From assembly GCA_948567375.1 (NCBI GenBank), contig OX419756.1, positions 37,488,552 through 37,552,551 on the forward strand: a DNA stretch of 64,000 bases, in the 5' to 3' direction. The position numbers and the translations under genes were made by a program. The notes under the pieces are model-generated. The model was not told the origin of the DNA. It did no database searches and saw nothing but the letters and a program-made list of their open reading frames with translations. This DNA comes from Lunularia cruciata (taxonomy: Eukaryota > Streptophyta > Marchantiopsida > Lunulariales > Lunulariaceae). Below are positions 22,460-32,769 of this stretch, in pieces (position 1 is the stretch's first letter; the number at the start of each line of letters is the position of its first letter).

Positions 22460-23400
22460 TTCAACATACACTTTGGGTTGATATCTCCATAGTTATTGGT
22501 CCAAATGAGACTTGCTTAATCTTGTTGAAAGCGTCTTCTCAAGAGCTCTATAGCAACCAAAATAGTTACATTTAAAGCTTTGTAGTGGAAGTTATTACCA
22601 CCTAAAGTCACCATTAGGTTGGTGCTTCACCATGATACCACGACATCACAACCATCAGAGTGGAGTAGAAACTTTGGGTTGATATCACTTTATTATACAT
22701 TCAAATGCAGCGTGCTTTAGTTTTTGGAAGCATCTTCTCAAGCGCTTTCCATAAAAGCCAGAATCATGGTATTTGAAGGTATGTCATAGAATTTATGGCC
22801 ACCTACAGACACCATTGGGTTGGGATCATCCCATGATACCACAACCATTAGAATGAAGTTACTGCTGGCATGGAGCAAACACTTTGGGGATGATATCTCC
22901 ATGATTACTAGTTCAAATGTGGTGTGCTTTATTTTGTTGGAAAATTTTTCTCAAGGGTTTCTATAAAGACCAAAATCATGGAATTTGAAGCGTTGTAGTA
23001 GAAGTTATGGCCACTTGAAGACACCATTTGGTTGGGATATCATTGTGACACCACAATCATTGGAATGGAGTTACCATCAGACTTGAGCATACTATCTGAG
23101 TGGGTTAGACCACCTCAACACCTTGAAGCAGACTGGACTGGACTGAGCAGACCATTGAAGTGGGAACTTTTGGATGACATTATGATATCACCACACCATC
23201 AAAATGAAAGGAATATTGAAGTTGGATAATCAGAGTGATGTTTTTGTGATTATGGATCCAAATGGAACATGCTTAATCTTGTTAGAAGTGTCTTCTTAAG
23301 GAATTTCTATAGAGACCACATGCATAGTATTTGAGATTTGTAGTGGAAGTTCAAACCATTTGAAGTCATGTGTATTTTGGGTTGACACCTATGGTTTGGC
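22460..23400 (+). repeat. Array of diverged ~205-bp repeats
   Basis: The phrase ACTTTGGGTTGATATCTCC, or a diverged form of it, recurs at about 22,472, 22,673 and 22,882, with a weaker copy near 23,217. Each is followed by a segment of the type CTTAATCTTGTTGAAAGCGT, then TCTTCTCAAG, then AAAATCATGG, then a GAAGTTATGGCCACCT-like tail. A further related unit lies at 23,866-24,010 inside the neighbouring solo LTR. The units have diverged strongly. Confidence 0.6.
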
Positions 23401-23654
23401 ATCTTTGATGTGTCACACAACAACAATTGGATTTTTGGCATGTTGTGTTATTGTCAAATGGTTGCATGTACACTTGTAGGGGTTTGGGGTATTTATTTAT
23501 CTAGGGCTTGATGTTTTGGCAGGAGATTTATTGAGGATTATGGAATGAAAGGATTATTGCAAGACACTAGTGGAGGAGAGCATTGGGGATTTAGAGATGA
23601 AAGGAAGGTTTGAGAGTTCTAGACTAATCAATTGGTAGGGATTGAAGAAGAAGG

Positions 23655-23659
23655 ATTTT
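23655..23659 (+). repeat. Target-site duplication ATTTT (pair at 25391-25395)
   Basis: Exact 5-bp match on both sides of the short solo LTR. The sequence is simple, so taken alone it is weaker evidence than GAGAT, but it coincides with the same LTR termini. Confidence 0.75.
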
Positions 23660-25390
23660 TGTGGTACTCACATTTTTCATTTTTGACAAGTTTTGAAGAA
23701 GAAGTGCATTGTTGAAACCAAATTGAATCCACATGGAGAAGAAATGAGGAGAAGCATGTGTTTTGATCTAACTCAAGGAAGTTGACTTCATGTAAGAGGA
23801 AGAAGAACTTGGATTTGATCAGACTAGAAGGAGGGTTTCTTTGCATCAGAATGGAGGTTGCAAGTCAAGATTACTGTGGGATCCATATCTCAATGACCAC
23901 ATGTCCAAATCATGCTTGTTATATCTTGTTGAAAGCATCTTCTTTAGGGATATCCATTGTTACCAAAATTGCAAAGTTCAAATATCTATAGCAGAAGTTA
24001 CAAACATTTTAAGTTTGTTTAGTAGATGTATGGAATATTTGATTGACTTTGGGTTGGGTTCTTTGGGACCACAGTACTTCAGGTCTATGTTCTTTGGGTC
24101 TATATAACTTCAGACTTATACGACTTTGGGTTAGAAGCTTCTTTGCCTCAAGACAAAATTCACCATATCCAAGGTATTTGGACCTTGGAATGCAATGCAG
24201 ATGACTTTGGGAGTCTTGCAAGAGTCATCTAAGGAACTAAGAGTTGGGAAAGAAGAGATAGTTAGGATACCCATGACTTTAATTTCAATTTAGATTGAAG
24301 ATAGAATAGAAATTGAAAGAGAAGTAGTAGTAGTGAATAAACCTGAAGTGCAAGATCAGACAATAGATGTCCTCCGGTCAATTACTTGAGATGTTAGAAG
24401 AGATTGGATTAGCAAATAAAGATGTAGATAGTGTACTCATGATCTCAATTGCAGTTCATAGTGAAGAAGTAGTAGAAATAGTGAAGGATTTTGTAGTTGA
24501 AGATAGACACGGAGAAAGGGAAAGTTTTGAAGGAACATCTCATTGAACTCCAAAGTTGAGGTTCACATTGAATCAGACTAGGAACAATTTTTAGATAGGA
24601 GGGGGGCAGATATGAAGAGGTGCATTGTCATTTTGGATTTGCTGGTTGGTAAAGTTGTTAGGAATTGGTTTAGAAGTTAGATAATTGCTGAGGTGATCTG
24701 CCTATTTAAAGGAGGCCATAGTAAAATGTTGTTCAATATTTGTAATTTCTAGAGATAGATAAAGTGAAGTGTTGTGTTTAATGCCTGTTGCTTGAGCTTA
24801 ATTCCAAGTATCAATCTTGTGATTATGTTTGTGAGTGTGTGGAGAAATTCAAAGTGTGAGTTAGTGTGCTTGTTGGATGTTGGATGTTGGATGTTGGATT
24901 CCGTAGCCTTGATCTTCATTTTGTTTGTTTGATCTTGAGTGAAGTGCAATCAAAGCAATGCCTTGATAGATTTGAGAGGAATTGTAGTGTTTGTAGTATT
25001 TTGCATTTATGAGTGCAACAAAGGGTTGATGTGAAGCATTTTTGATTGAGGAAGTTGTGCCTTTAGTGGAGGGGTGGAACACAATTCTGAGGCAAAGTCA
25101 TTTTGAAGTAAAGTAGCCGTCTTTGGAAAATTCTGAATCATCACAATCAAGATTGTTTGGAAATATTTGAAAGATTTCTTATTAGGAGTGTTAATTTGTG
25201 AGGAGATTGAGAATCAATGCTTGTTATTCTCTTATGGGTGTGGTTTCTACCTAAGAGATCAAAGATACAACCAAGAAGAACTATTTGTTACTTTTTGACT
25301 TTGTATTTGGATATTTTTGAATCGTATCTTTGCAGGAACAAACTTTACTTACTTGATTACCATAAAAATGATACTTGCCGGGTTGTCATA
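23660..25390 (+). mobile_element. Short solo LTR (1,731 bp) of the A family
   Basis: It starts TGTGGTACTCACA and ends GGGTTGTCATA, flanked by ATTTT at 23655-23659 and 25391-25395. Its last ~790 bp match the end of the 3.77-kb solo LTR. The N-terminal coding region is absent and only a decayed coiled-coil-like stretch remains (about 24,290-24,540). It therefore lacks about 2 kb relative to the long form, and carries a ~140-bp unit resembling the array at 22.5-23.4 kb. Confidence 0.82.
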
Positions 25391-25395
25391 ATTTT

Positions 25396-26389
25396 AGTGT
25401 TCAAGGTTTCTTAATTGATCAAGTGTGGATTGATTGATTTCAAGATCAAGATCAAGATTTCAAGGAAGAAGTTCTAAGAGGCAAGAAGTTCTAAATCAAT
25501 TGGATGGGATTATTGGAGAGAGTGAGTTTTATAAATTAAATAAAATTAAAATAAAAAATTTCTTGATCAGCATATCAAATGAAGAAAGGAGGATTTTGAG
25601 GAGTTCTATTTGATTGTCAAGGCACAAAGGAAGGTTTTGAGGAGCAAGTCCTAGCTAATTCCTTTAGAGTGGGATTGATAAGAAAAGGTCTTGTTAATAG
25701 TTCTTGATAATCAAGGAGCTTTTCAAGATTGATAGGAAGTGAAAGAAGAGAAATCATATTTCATATAGTTGTGAAGAAATTTGTACTTTGTAACCTTCTT
25801 TAAGTAAATAACTTGAGTTTTATAAATTTCTTGAACTAAGGGTGTTCTGATACATTTGAAATGTTATGTTTGATATGAATGAAACTTTGAGAAATAATTG
25901 GATAAAATAAGCAATTGTAGCAAAACAGACCTTGTGTCTATTCAACAAAGAATCCAATCTTTTGGTAGTTGGAAATTAAATTCCAAGATAATCAAGGAAG
26001 GTGTCACCTCTTCCTTGAAGATAATTTTCTACTTACACTCCTTTGGACTTAAAACTCCAAAGGGATTATACAACTTTGATGGCCTTTCTCTCCAAAAGTA
26101 TCTACAACTCAAAAGATCTTCATATAACTTCCTACTTCAAATGTCCTACAACTACAAAGAACTTCTTCTAATAAAGAGCATGTGGCCTAAGTTTCTATTG
26201 TAAAGAACTACCTATGCACTTGAAATTCCTAAAGAGTAGCTTGGTTTCTCCCTATATCCGGCTATCTCCAACAAATAGGTATCACAAATTTTTGCAAAAT
26301 TCCTATTTGAGTGCTCTCTAAGCGTAAGAGCTAATTGGTCTATCTTCTCTTTTTTGTAGGTCTTCCTTCTAAATTCCGGACCTAAAACT
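25396..26389. other. No gene recognised
   Basis: AT-rich DNA with short direct repeats such as AGATCAAGATCAAGATTTCA near 25,445. Nothing coding is supported. Confidence 0.4.
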
Positions 26390-28020
26390 TAATTTTGTGG
26401 ATTTTTGCCTTTGTTGCACTCTCTTATCCTAACTCCTCTAACATACCTAAAAAGCGGTCTTTAACCTCCTCCATCTATTGGATCACCTTTTGCTTCTCCT
26501 CCTCCAAGTGTTGCATCATAGTCTTTACTTCTCCATTCATTTTCTCCATCATTCAAGATCAATCTAACTCCTTCTCTTCTTTCTCTTTCTTCAATTCCTT
26601 GGCCAAGTGCTCCAATTAGGTGGCCACCTCCTTGTGATACTCATACATCTACACCTCCAAGGTTACTACTTGAACCTTGAAAGTCTCAAATTCAACATGA
26701 ATACTCACCACTTCTTTGTCTCTAGCCTTCAATTGGTCCTTGTACTTGAGTTGCTTCTCTTTTTCCTCAAGTTGAAGTCACTCAATTCACTTGCAACTTC
26801 TTGATTTCTTTTTTTCCTTGGCTGTAGTCTACTTACTTCAAGGGATGCATTTTTGCCTCTTCATTTCAAAATTCTCTTGCACAATTTACCTTCTTTGCCT
26901 CTTTTTTGTACAAGTTTTGGACCTTGGTTATCTCTTTTTTTGATTTGTCCTTCTTGGCATTCTAAGTGTAAATTAATTTGGCTATAATCTACCACATTGG
27001 GATAGACTACCTAGTATTTTGGCAAGAAAAGCTCCATCAATTGTAGCATTTCTCCCACCAAATATATGATGACTCTCACCCCTCCTTCATAGGCACTTTG
27101 GTTTCTTGGGCACTCTCTTACCTCAACATGAGCTTCCATTGGAGGATCTTTGCCTTCCTTCTACTTTTACTTTGGGCTATGGATATGTGTGCCAAAGTTT
27201 CTTCATCTTTGGGCCAAATTTCTTCATCTTGTTGGTCTTTGATGTGTGCATGCCTGTTCACTTGTTCAACCCTCATTACTTGGTTGGAGCTAGGAGATTC
27301 TTTGGCCTAGTATGATATCTCTCCTTTCCACCCAGATTCTTCATCTTGGCCTCCATTCCACTCAACTTTTGGAGCAGATTGAGCATTCTTATATAGCTCT
27401 TCTTCTTTCACTTTGGAGGTAGATCCCTACAAGGTGAAAGAACCTTGCTCTTCTTCCTCCTCCTCCTTCTCCTTGGAACCTTTGGCCTCTCCTTCATGTG
27501 ATGACCTATCAATTACTTGAGGATTTTCCTTGCTCTCTTTATTGGTCTTTGTGGCTTTTGAGTGTTATTTTCTTCTTCTTGGTGGTCTTTGGAGTTGTTC
27601 TTTCCTCCGTTGCCATGAAAAATTTCCCAGTTTTTGCATAATTTGCATCAGCTACCCAATACCTCTTGATTAAAAAGTTATCTTCATTGTGAAGCAAAGT
27701 ACCTTACTTAAAGGAAATAGTTAGAGAACTTCTTACTCTCCTCTTTCAATAAAAGATTTAGTCACATGTAAAAATTTATGGTAAATGGGGGTAAGCAGGT
27801 AGGTCCACCATTTTCTTCAAGGTCTCTATGTAGATTCCTTGCTTGAGAGTAAAAATGATCACCTAATTGTTCTATATACCAAGTTCTCATTGGTTTATAT
27901 ATACTTGAAGACAATGGTTTAGCAATTCAAAAGATAGGTTGTTCTCTTTGGCTTCAATACCTTCATGTCCACTTTGACAATTGCTATTCAAGCTGGGTCC
28001 TTTTAACTACACACCCTTTA
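26390..28020 (-). pseudogene. Very old copy of the LTR-encoded coiled-coil gene
   Basis: Translated on the minus strand with frame changes, it shows VLKPKRTTYLL (compare ILKPERTTYVM in the best copy), LPPFTINFYM (compare IVPFATHFYLG) and NYAKTGK (compare YYAKTGK). These are followed by a Lys/Thr-rich stretch, an acidic patch and a long Glu/Lys-rich coiled coil (to 26,390). The order matches the copy at 16,315-18,852. Many stops are present and the LTR ends are no longer recognisable. Confidence 0.65.
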
Positions 28021-28079
28021 TCCATTACTCTTTGAGTACTTGTGTACAAAGCTCAGTTTGATATCTTTGGTCAATGCCT

Positions 28080-28430
28080 TATTTAAAAAGAATTATGGGA
28101 GATAGCATATAAAAAATTTCTTCATATGTTTCAACTTCTAGAATACTTCTTTGTGCTTGGTGGTCCATTAAAACCTTGAGGTCTTCTCCAAGAGATCAAT
28201 CGATGGTATGGTGACATGAGCATAGTAGTGGGTGAATCATCAATAAAAACTTGCCAATCCATTAAATGCTTGCATTTTGTAGCATCCTTTGGAGTAGGCC
28301 AATTAACAATGGCCTTGATTTTCTCTCCTTCCATCTTGATCACCTTTGATGAGACCTTATGACCCAAGAATGTAACTTCCTTGTGCCAAAAGGCACACTT
28401 TGACATCTTCTGCATCTTTGATGTCTTCAA
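28080..28430 (-). pseudogene. Chromovirus reverse-transcriptase fragment
   Basis: The minus strand reads MSKCAFWHKEVTFLGHKVSS, then KIKAIVNWPTPKDATKCK, then the RNase H lead-in. It is close to the chromovirus at 5,261-10,919 (region 7,930-7,650) and is a piece of a second, older member of that family. Confidence 0.8.
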
Positions 28431-28569
28431 TCAAACTTCATTGATACTCTTCAGAATTGGCATCATTAGCCTTTAGAAAGGCTTGTATCTCTTCCTCAAT
28501 GGATGTTGTGGATTCTCTTAGCTGACCAGAAACCAAATAGTTTTGCATTAATGCCATTAAGTTTTGACA

Positions 28570-29870
28570 ACTACATCATCAACATCATCAGAAGAAGCTT
28601 TTGCCTCATTTGGATGAAATTCCAAAATAATATATGCCTTTTTGAAGCAATTTCATAAAGAATCAGTGGAACTGCTATTCCACACTGTGAAAACATATTT
28701 GGTTGCATCAAGAAGATGGGCAGGCCTTTTAGATTTAATTCTTACAACACCATGCTTCATTTTTTTGCTTTGGTCTCCTATCAAGCTTTCATTTGTTGTG
28801 TAAGATTATGATATGATAGAACATCTTTCAGAGGAAGATATTTGTAGCAATTTTTTTAGTGCAACCATAATTCCCATGTCCATGTGCTGCTTCCAAGAAG
28901 TGACATTTGGAAAAAAAACATGACATAAATTTTTTCCTTCTCAAACAGTTATGAATGTCCATAAGTATTATCTAAAATTAGCAATACTTTCTTACCAATT
29001 CTTTTCTCCACAAATAGCCTAAGAACTTGCTCAAACCATTGGTTAAAAACTGAAACATCCATCCATGCCTTGTTTTGTTGAAAATATTGAATGTGCCATT
29101 GACTACCAATAAAACATGCAAACAATTTAGCTTTTGAAATTATTGCAAGAGAAACACATTCTATTCACATAGCATTACAACAAACCACAAGTGTTTCCCT
29201 TTCTTTTGATATTTTTCTTCCACAAACTATAGATAAGACTTCTATTGAAAGAAAAACTATGTATCAAGCTACCAATTGAAAGAAGAGGCCAATTTCATCC
29301 ATGTTATAGATGCAACTTGGATTGTATTCTTTGATCATGGCTTCAAGCTTTTCCAATGTTGCAATCTTTTTGGGATTGTTTTGTTCAACCTCTCCACTCT
29401 TGCCATGGAGTAAGTTATCCAAGGGCACACCTTGTTCTTAAGTTCTAATACCATCCCCAACTTGCATTGAAGTTGCTTGTAGAATTGCCTAGCTCAATAG
29501 GAATTTCTTTGGCTTTGATTATTATCACTAGTGGTGGAATCTGCACAAAAAGTTTTAGGCAACCCTCATTAAAATCAAACAATTCCTACTCTAGTTCAAA
29601 ATATTGTGGCTTCCCAAACACACACCATTCTCTACCTCATTGAGACCTCAACGTTCATTGCTCTAGCCTTGATCTCATCTACCATGGCCAAGAGGTTTTG
29701 AATGGTCTTATTGTTCACTCCATACTCTCTTGCCAAGCTCCGCATAGAGTGCTTCTTTCCACTATTCTACTCAACCTTCTCAATGAATTTGAAGCATTGT
29801 GCATTTTGAGACAAGGGCCTTCTTTGTGCTTGTCTTTATAGGCATTTTCAAAACCTTCAAGAGCCATATT
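28570..29870 (-). pseudogene. pogo/Tigger-like transposase relic
   Basis: Translated on the minus strand with frame changes, three parts of a DDE_1-type transposase appear in order. A psq-like helix-turn-helix reads LAREYGVNNKTIQNLLAMVD (near 29,720). A CENP-B-type second helix region reads IIIKAKEIPIELGNSTSNFN, then ASWGWYL (near 29,500). The catalytic domain has YNPSCIYNMDEIGLFFQL, ERETLVVCCNAM, and KKVLLILDNTYGH. Both DE and DN catalytic segments are visible. Many stops show it is dead. A function at the chromosome cannot be inferred. Confidence 0.68.
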
Positions 29871-30429
29871 GGAAGAAAAAGCAATGTTGGAAGAAAAATA
29901 GGAAAATGTTTGCTAAATCCTTATCTCTTGGATAAATTGACACAAACATGGGTCTTCATCATGAATCCTAAAGAAACCTAGCATTCATGATGAAGATCCA
30001 TCTCTTACTTCCCTTCCTTGGGGTATTCCAAAGGCCCTTATCTTTGCTACTCCAAAGACATAGATGACAAAGAGTGAAGAAGATGCTCCTGTGAATACCA
30101 TCCTTATCCATAGGATGAGTGATCCTCAAATTGCAAGCTAAAGACCCTTACTTCCATACTCCCTTAGTTCTAAAGACCCTTACTACAAAGAGGCGTACAA
30201 TATTTGAATGTGTCACTTAAAGAATTGCTTGAAATCACATAGAAAGCACTTACATAAGAGGATAATAATGGGGATTGATTGAATACCATTTTATGGAGGA
30301 AGTGAGGAATATAAAGGAAGGTTCCTAAAGTCAATGGGATTCAAGAAATTGAGGAACTAGGTTCTATCAAACTTGCCTTTGTAAGAAAAAGTAGGCTTAC
30401 GATTAGTCTAGTATTTGTGAGTGAATTTA
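29871..30429. other. No gene recognised
   Basis: Low-complexity, repeat-like DNA. The motif CCCTTACT(T/A)C recurs several times near 30,150-30,185. Confidence 0.4.
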
Positions 30430-31280
30430 GGACATGGTGAAGAAAGGAACTCCAACTTGGAAGTTGATTGCATTTGTTGTGAAGAAACTTGCTCTAGATC
30501 ACTAAGAGATGTACATGAGAAGCATAATGAACTATTTGTTGTGGAATTGGGAATTTGGATCATCAATCATTTTAGCACGAGATGCTCGATGTGAAATCAA
30601 GAGATAGTAGATATCTTTGGAGGAATCCTTAGATCTGGTTTGAAGAAGACAAGCAAATGGTGTTGGGTGAGGAAGTGTGCAAGGAAGATGGTTTAATGCT
30701 CAAAACCAAGTTTGGAGATATGGTAGAAGTATTCAACAAGACAATTGCAAATGCCTTCAATCAACCAAAATCAAAGAGCAATGGGTGAAAAGTTAGGACT
30801 TATAAGGATCCTATCAAGAGAGCAATAGTGATCTTATTGATGCAATTACTTCTGGCCGCACCGCACTTTGTATCTCAATGTGAGTTATGCTATATTTTTC
30901 AAGTACATGTATATGAGGGAGTAGGAGAATTGAGGTACAATCTTTAATCAATGTTTGTCACATATGGCAAAGGCACTAGAAACTGATGGTAATCCGTACT
31001 ACATTGTGCCCTTTGTGATACATTTGTACATGGGTCAATCTATTGATAAAGGCTAAGAGGAAAAGGCTTCTAACTAACTTCATACCCCAGGCGTACTGCA
31101 CTTCACAACCTAAGGGAGTTTGAATAATGAAGACTGTTTGGGAGGTGGATGCTCAATATGCAGAAACTGGACTATATTTGTGGAAGTGATCAAGACTCAA
31201 TACATGTAGGAAGAGTGTGGTGTCAAAGTCACCAAGGAAGCCAAGACTCCAAGCAGCAAAGATGCGTAGAAGAGAATAAG
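30430..31280 (+). pseudogene. Another old copy of the LTR-encoded gene, N-terminal part
   Basis: With frame changes the plus strand shows NYLLWNWEFGSS (compare TFLAWNWNISF), YKDPIKRAIVILLMQLL (compare YKDPMRRGIVSALMAIL), NPYYIVPFVIHLYMG (compare PPHYIVPFATHFYLG) and WEVDAQYAETG (compare WSTDDYYAKTG). It faces opposite to the copy at 26.4-28.0 kb. No LTR ends are recognised. Confidence 0.65.
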
Positions 31281-31838
31281 TCAGACTGATTGGCATTTCA
31301 TACAAAGAGAGAGTGTGCAGAAGAAGATGAAGAATCAAGAGAGTAAAACTAGATGAGGTTTACAAAATCTGAGGGTAAATAAGTGTAGAGCCCAAGTGGA
31401 AATAGAGTTTGCACAAGTGGATGAAGAAGATAGGCGAGCAAATTTTCGTCATTTTGAACTTAATGTTATGGTGGACTAGAAGGGCAATGACAAACTTTCT
31501 TTATCTTCATAGTTACGGCCACTTAATATAATCAAGAAGTATTAAGTTTTAGAGAATGGTAGTCAGCCTGATTGGCATTTCATACAAAGAGAGAGTGTGC
31601 AGAAGATGAAGAATCAAGAGAGTGAAACTAGATGAGGTTTACAAAATCTGAGGGTAATTAAGTGTAGAGCCCAAGTGGAAATAGAGTTTGCGCAATTGGA
31701 TGAAGAAAATAGGCTATCAAATTTTCCTCATTTTGAGCATAATGTTATGGTGGACTAGAAGGGCAATGACAAACTTTCTTTATCTTCATAGTTACGGACA
31801 CTTAATAATCAAGAAGTATTAAGTTTTAGAGAATGGTA
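31279..31838 (+). repeat. Tandem duplication of a 282-bp unit
   Basis: The unit AGTCAGACTGATTGGCATTT... starts at 31279 and again, nearly unchanged, at 31561. The two copies differ by only a few substitutions and small indels, so the duplication is far younger than the gene relic it lies in. Confidence 0.88.
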
Positions 31839-32769
31839 CTTCCAAAGATTTTGATAGACAGTTTTAGCTAGTGTAGTAATCTTGTTGAATTATTTGCAAT
31901 ATTGGATAGGTTTTTCATCAATTTACCGTGCATTATTTCTAGAGCAATATTTGAGACTTTCCAGACATAGCATGTTATTGCGAACTGAAAATGATTATTC
32001 AACCGTTTCATGTTATTGCAATTGTCAATAATCATTTAATGAAACATGATGTAAAGCAAGATTATTCCATCCAACAGCACCGGAAGTTAAACTTATGCTG
32101 TCTACTTTAAACATAGGAACGACAAGGTATAGAAAACGACAAGATATAGAAACTAATTGCTGTCATTATATAAACAAATTCGCGTAGAGAAATTTCCCGG
32201 TCATACCATAGCCACCTACCATCTTCCAATTATCCGATTCCCGCTCTCACACTACTTACCTACTAACCATACTACCTACATACCTGCCTTCCAAATTTCC
32301 GCAGCTACAGTTCACCTAGCATAGCTTGGCTGTAACTTACCAACACTCATAACCTGCTTATCTTAGGGATTTGAGACCGCTAAGTAATTAACTTCCAGTA
32401 CTTCCCGTATGAAACCCCCTGCTCCCAAAACTATCGCGTTCGCTTTACGTCTTTCCGTCTATGCTGTTCAGCGATTCTAATGAATATCATGAAAGTTTCA
32501 GAATCTCACATTCATCATGAAATGTCCAAAAAGGGTCACTTGTTTGGCCTCCACTAAACCCGCAATTCTCTAATGTCCATATTCTACTATGCAAAATTGA
32601 AGGTGCAACCTACATCACCGTACCCACAGTTCTGTGAACGAATGTGCGCGCTAATTCCCGAGACTTAATGCTTAGCTGCAAAATTTCACAATACATGCAC
32701 TAGATCTAACGAATGCATGAAGCTGTCTATCTAAACAAATAAGACTAGGCCGTTCAGATCCATTACGCA
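31839..32769. other. Intergenic, 3' side of the P450 gene
   Basis: No coding region is supported. It should contain the 3' untranslated region and terminator of the minus-strand P450 gene (below 32,770). I see no clear single polyadenylation signal. Confidence 0.4.
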
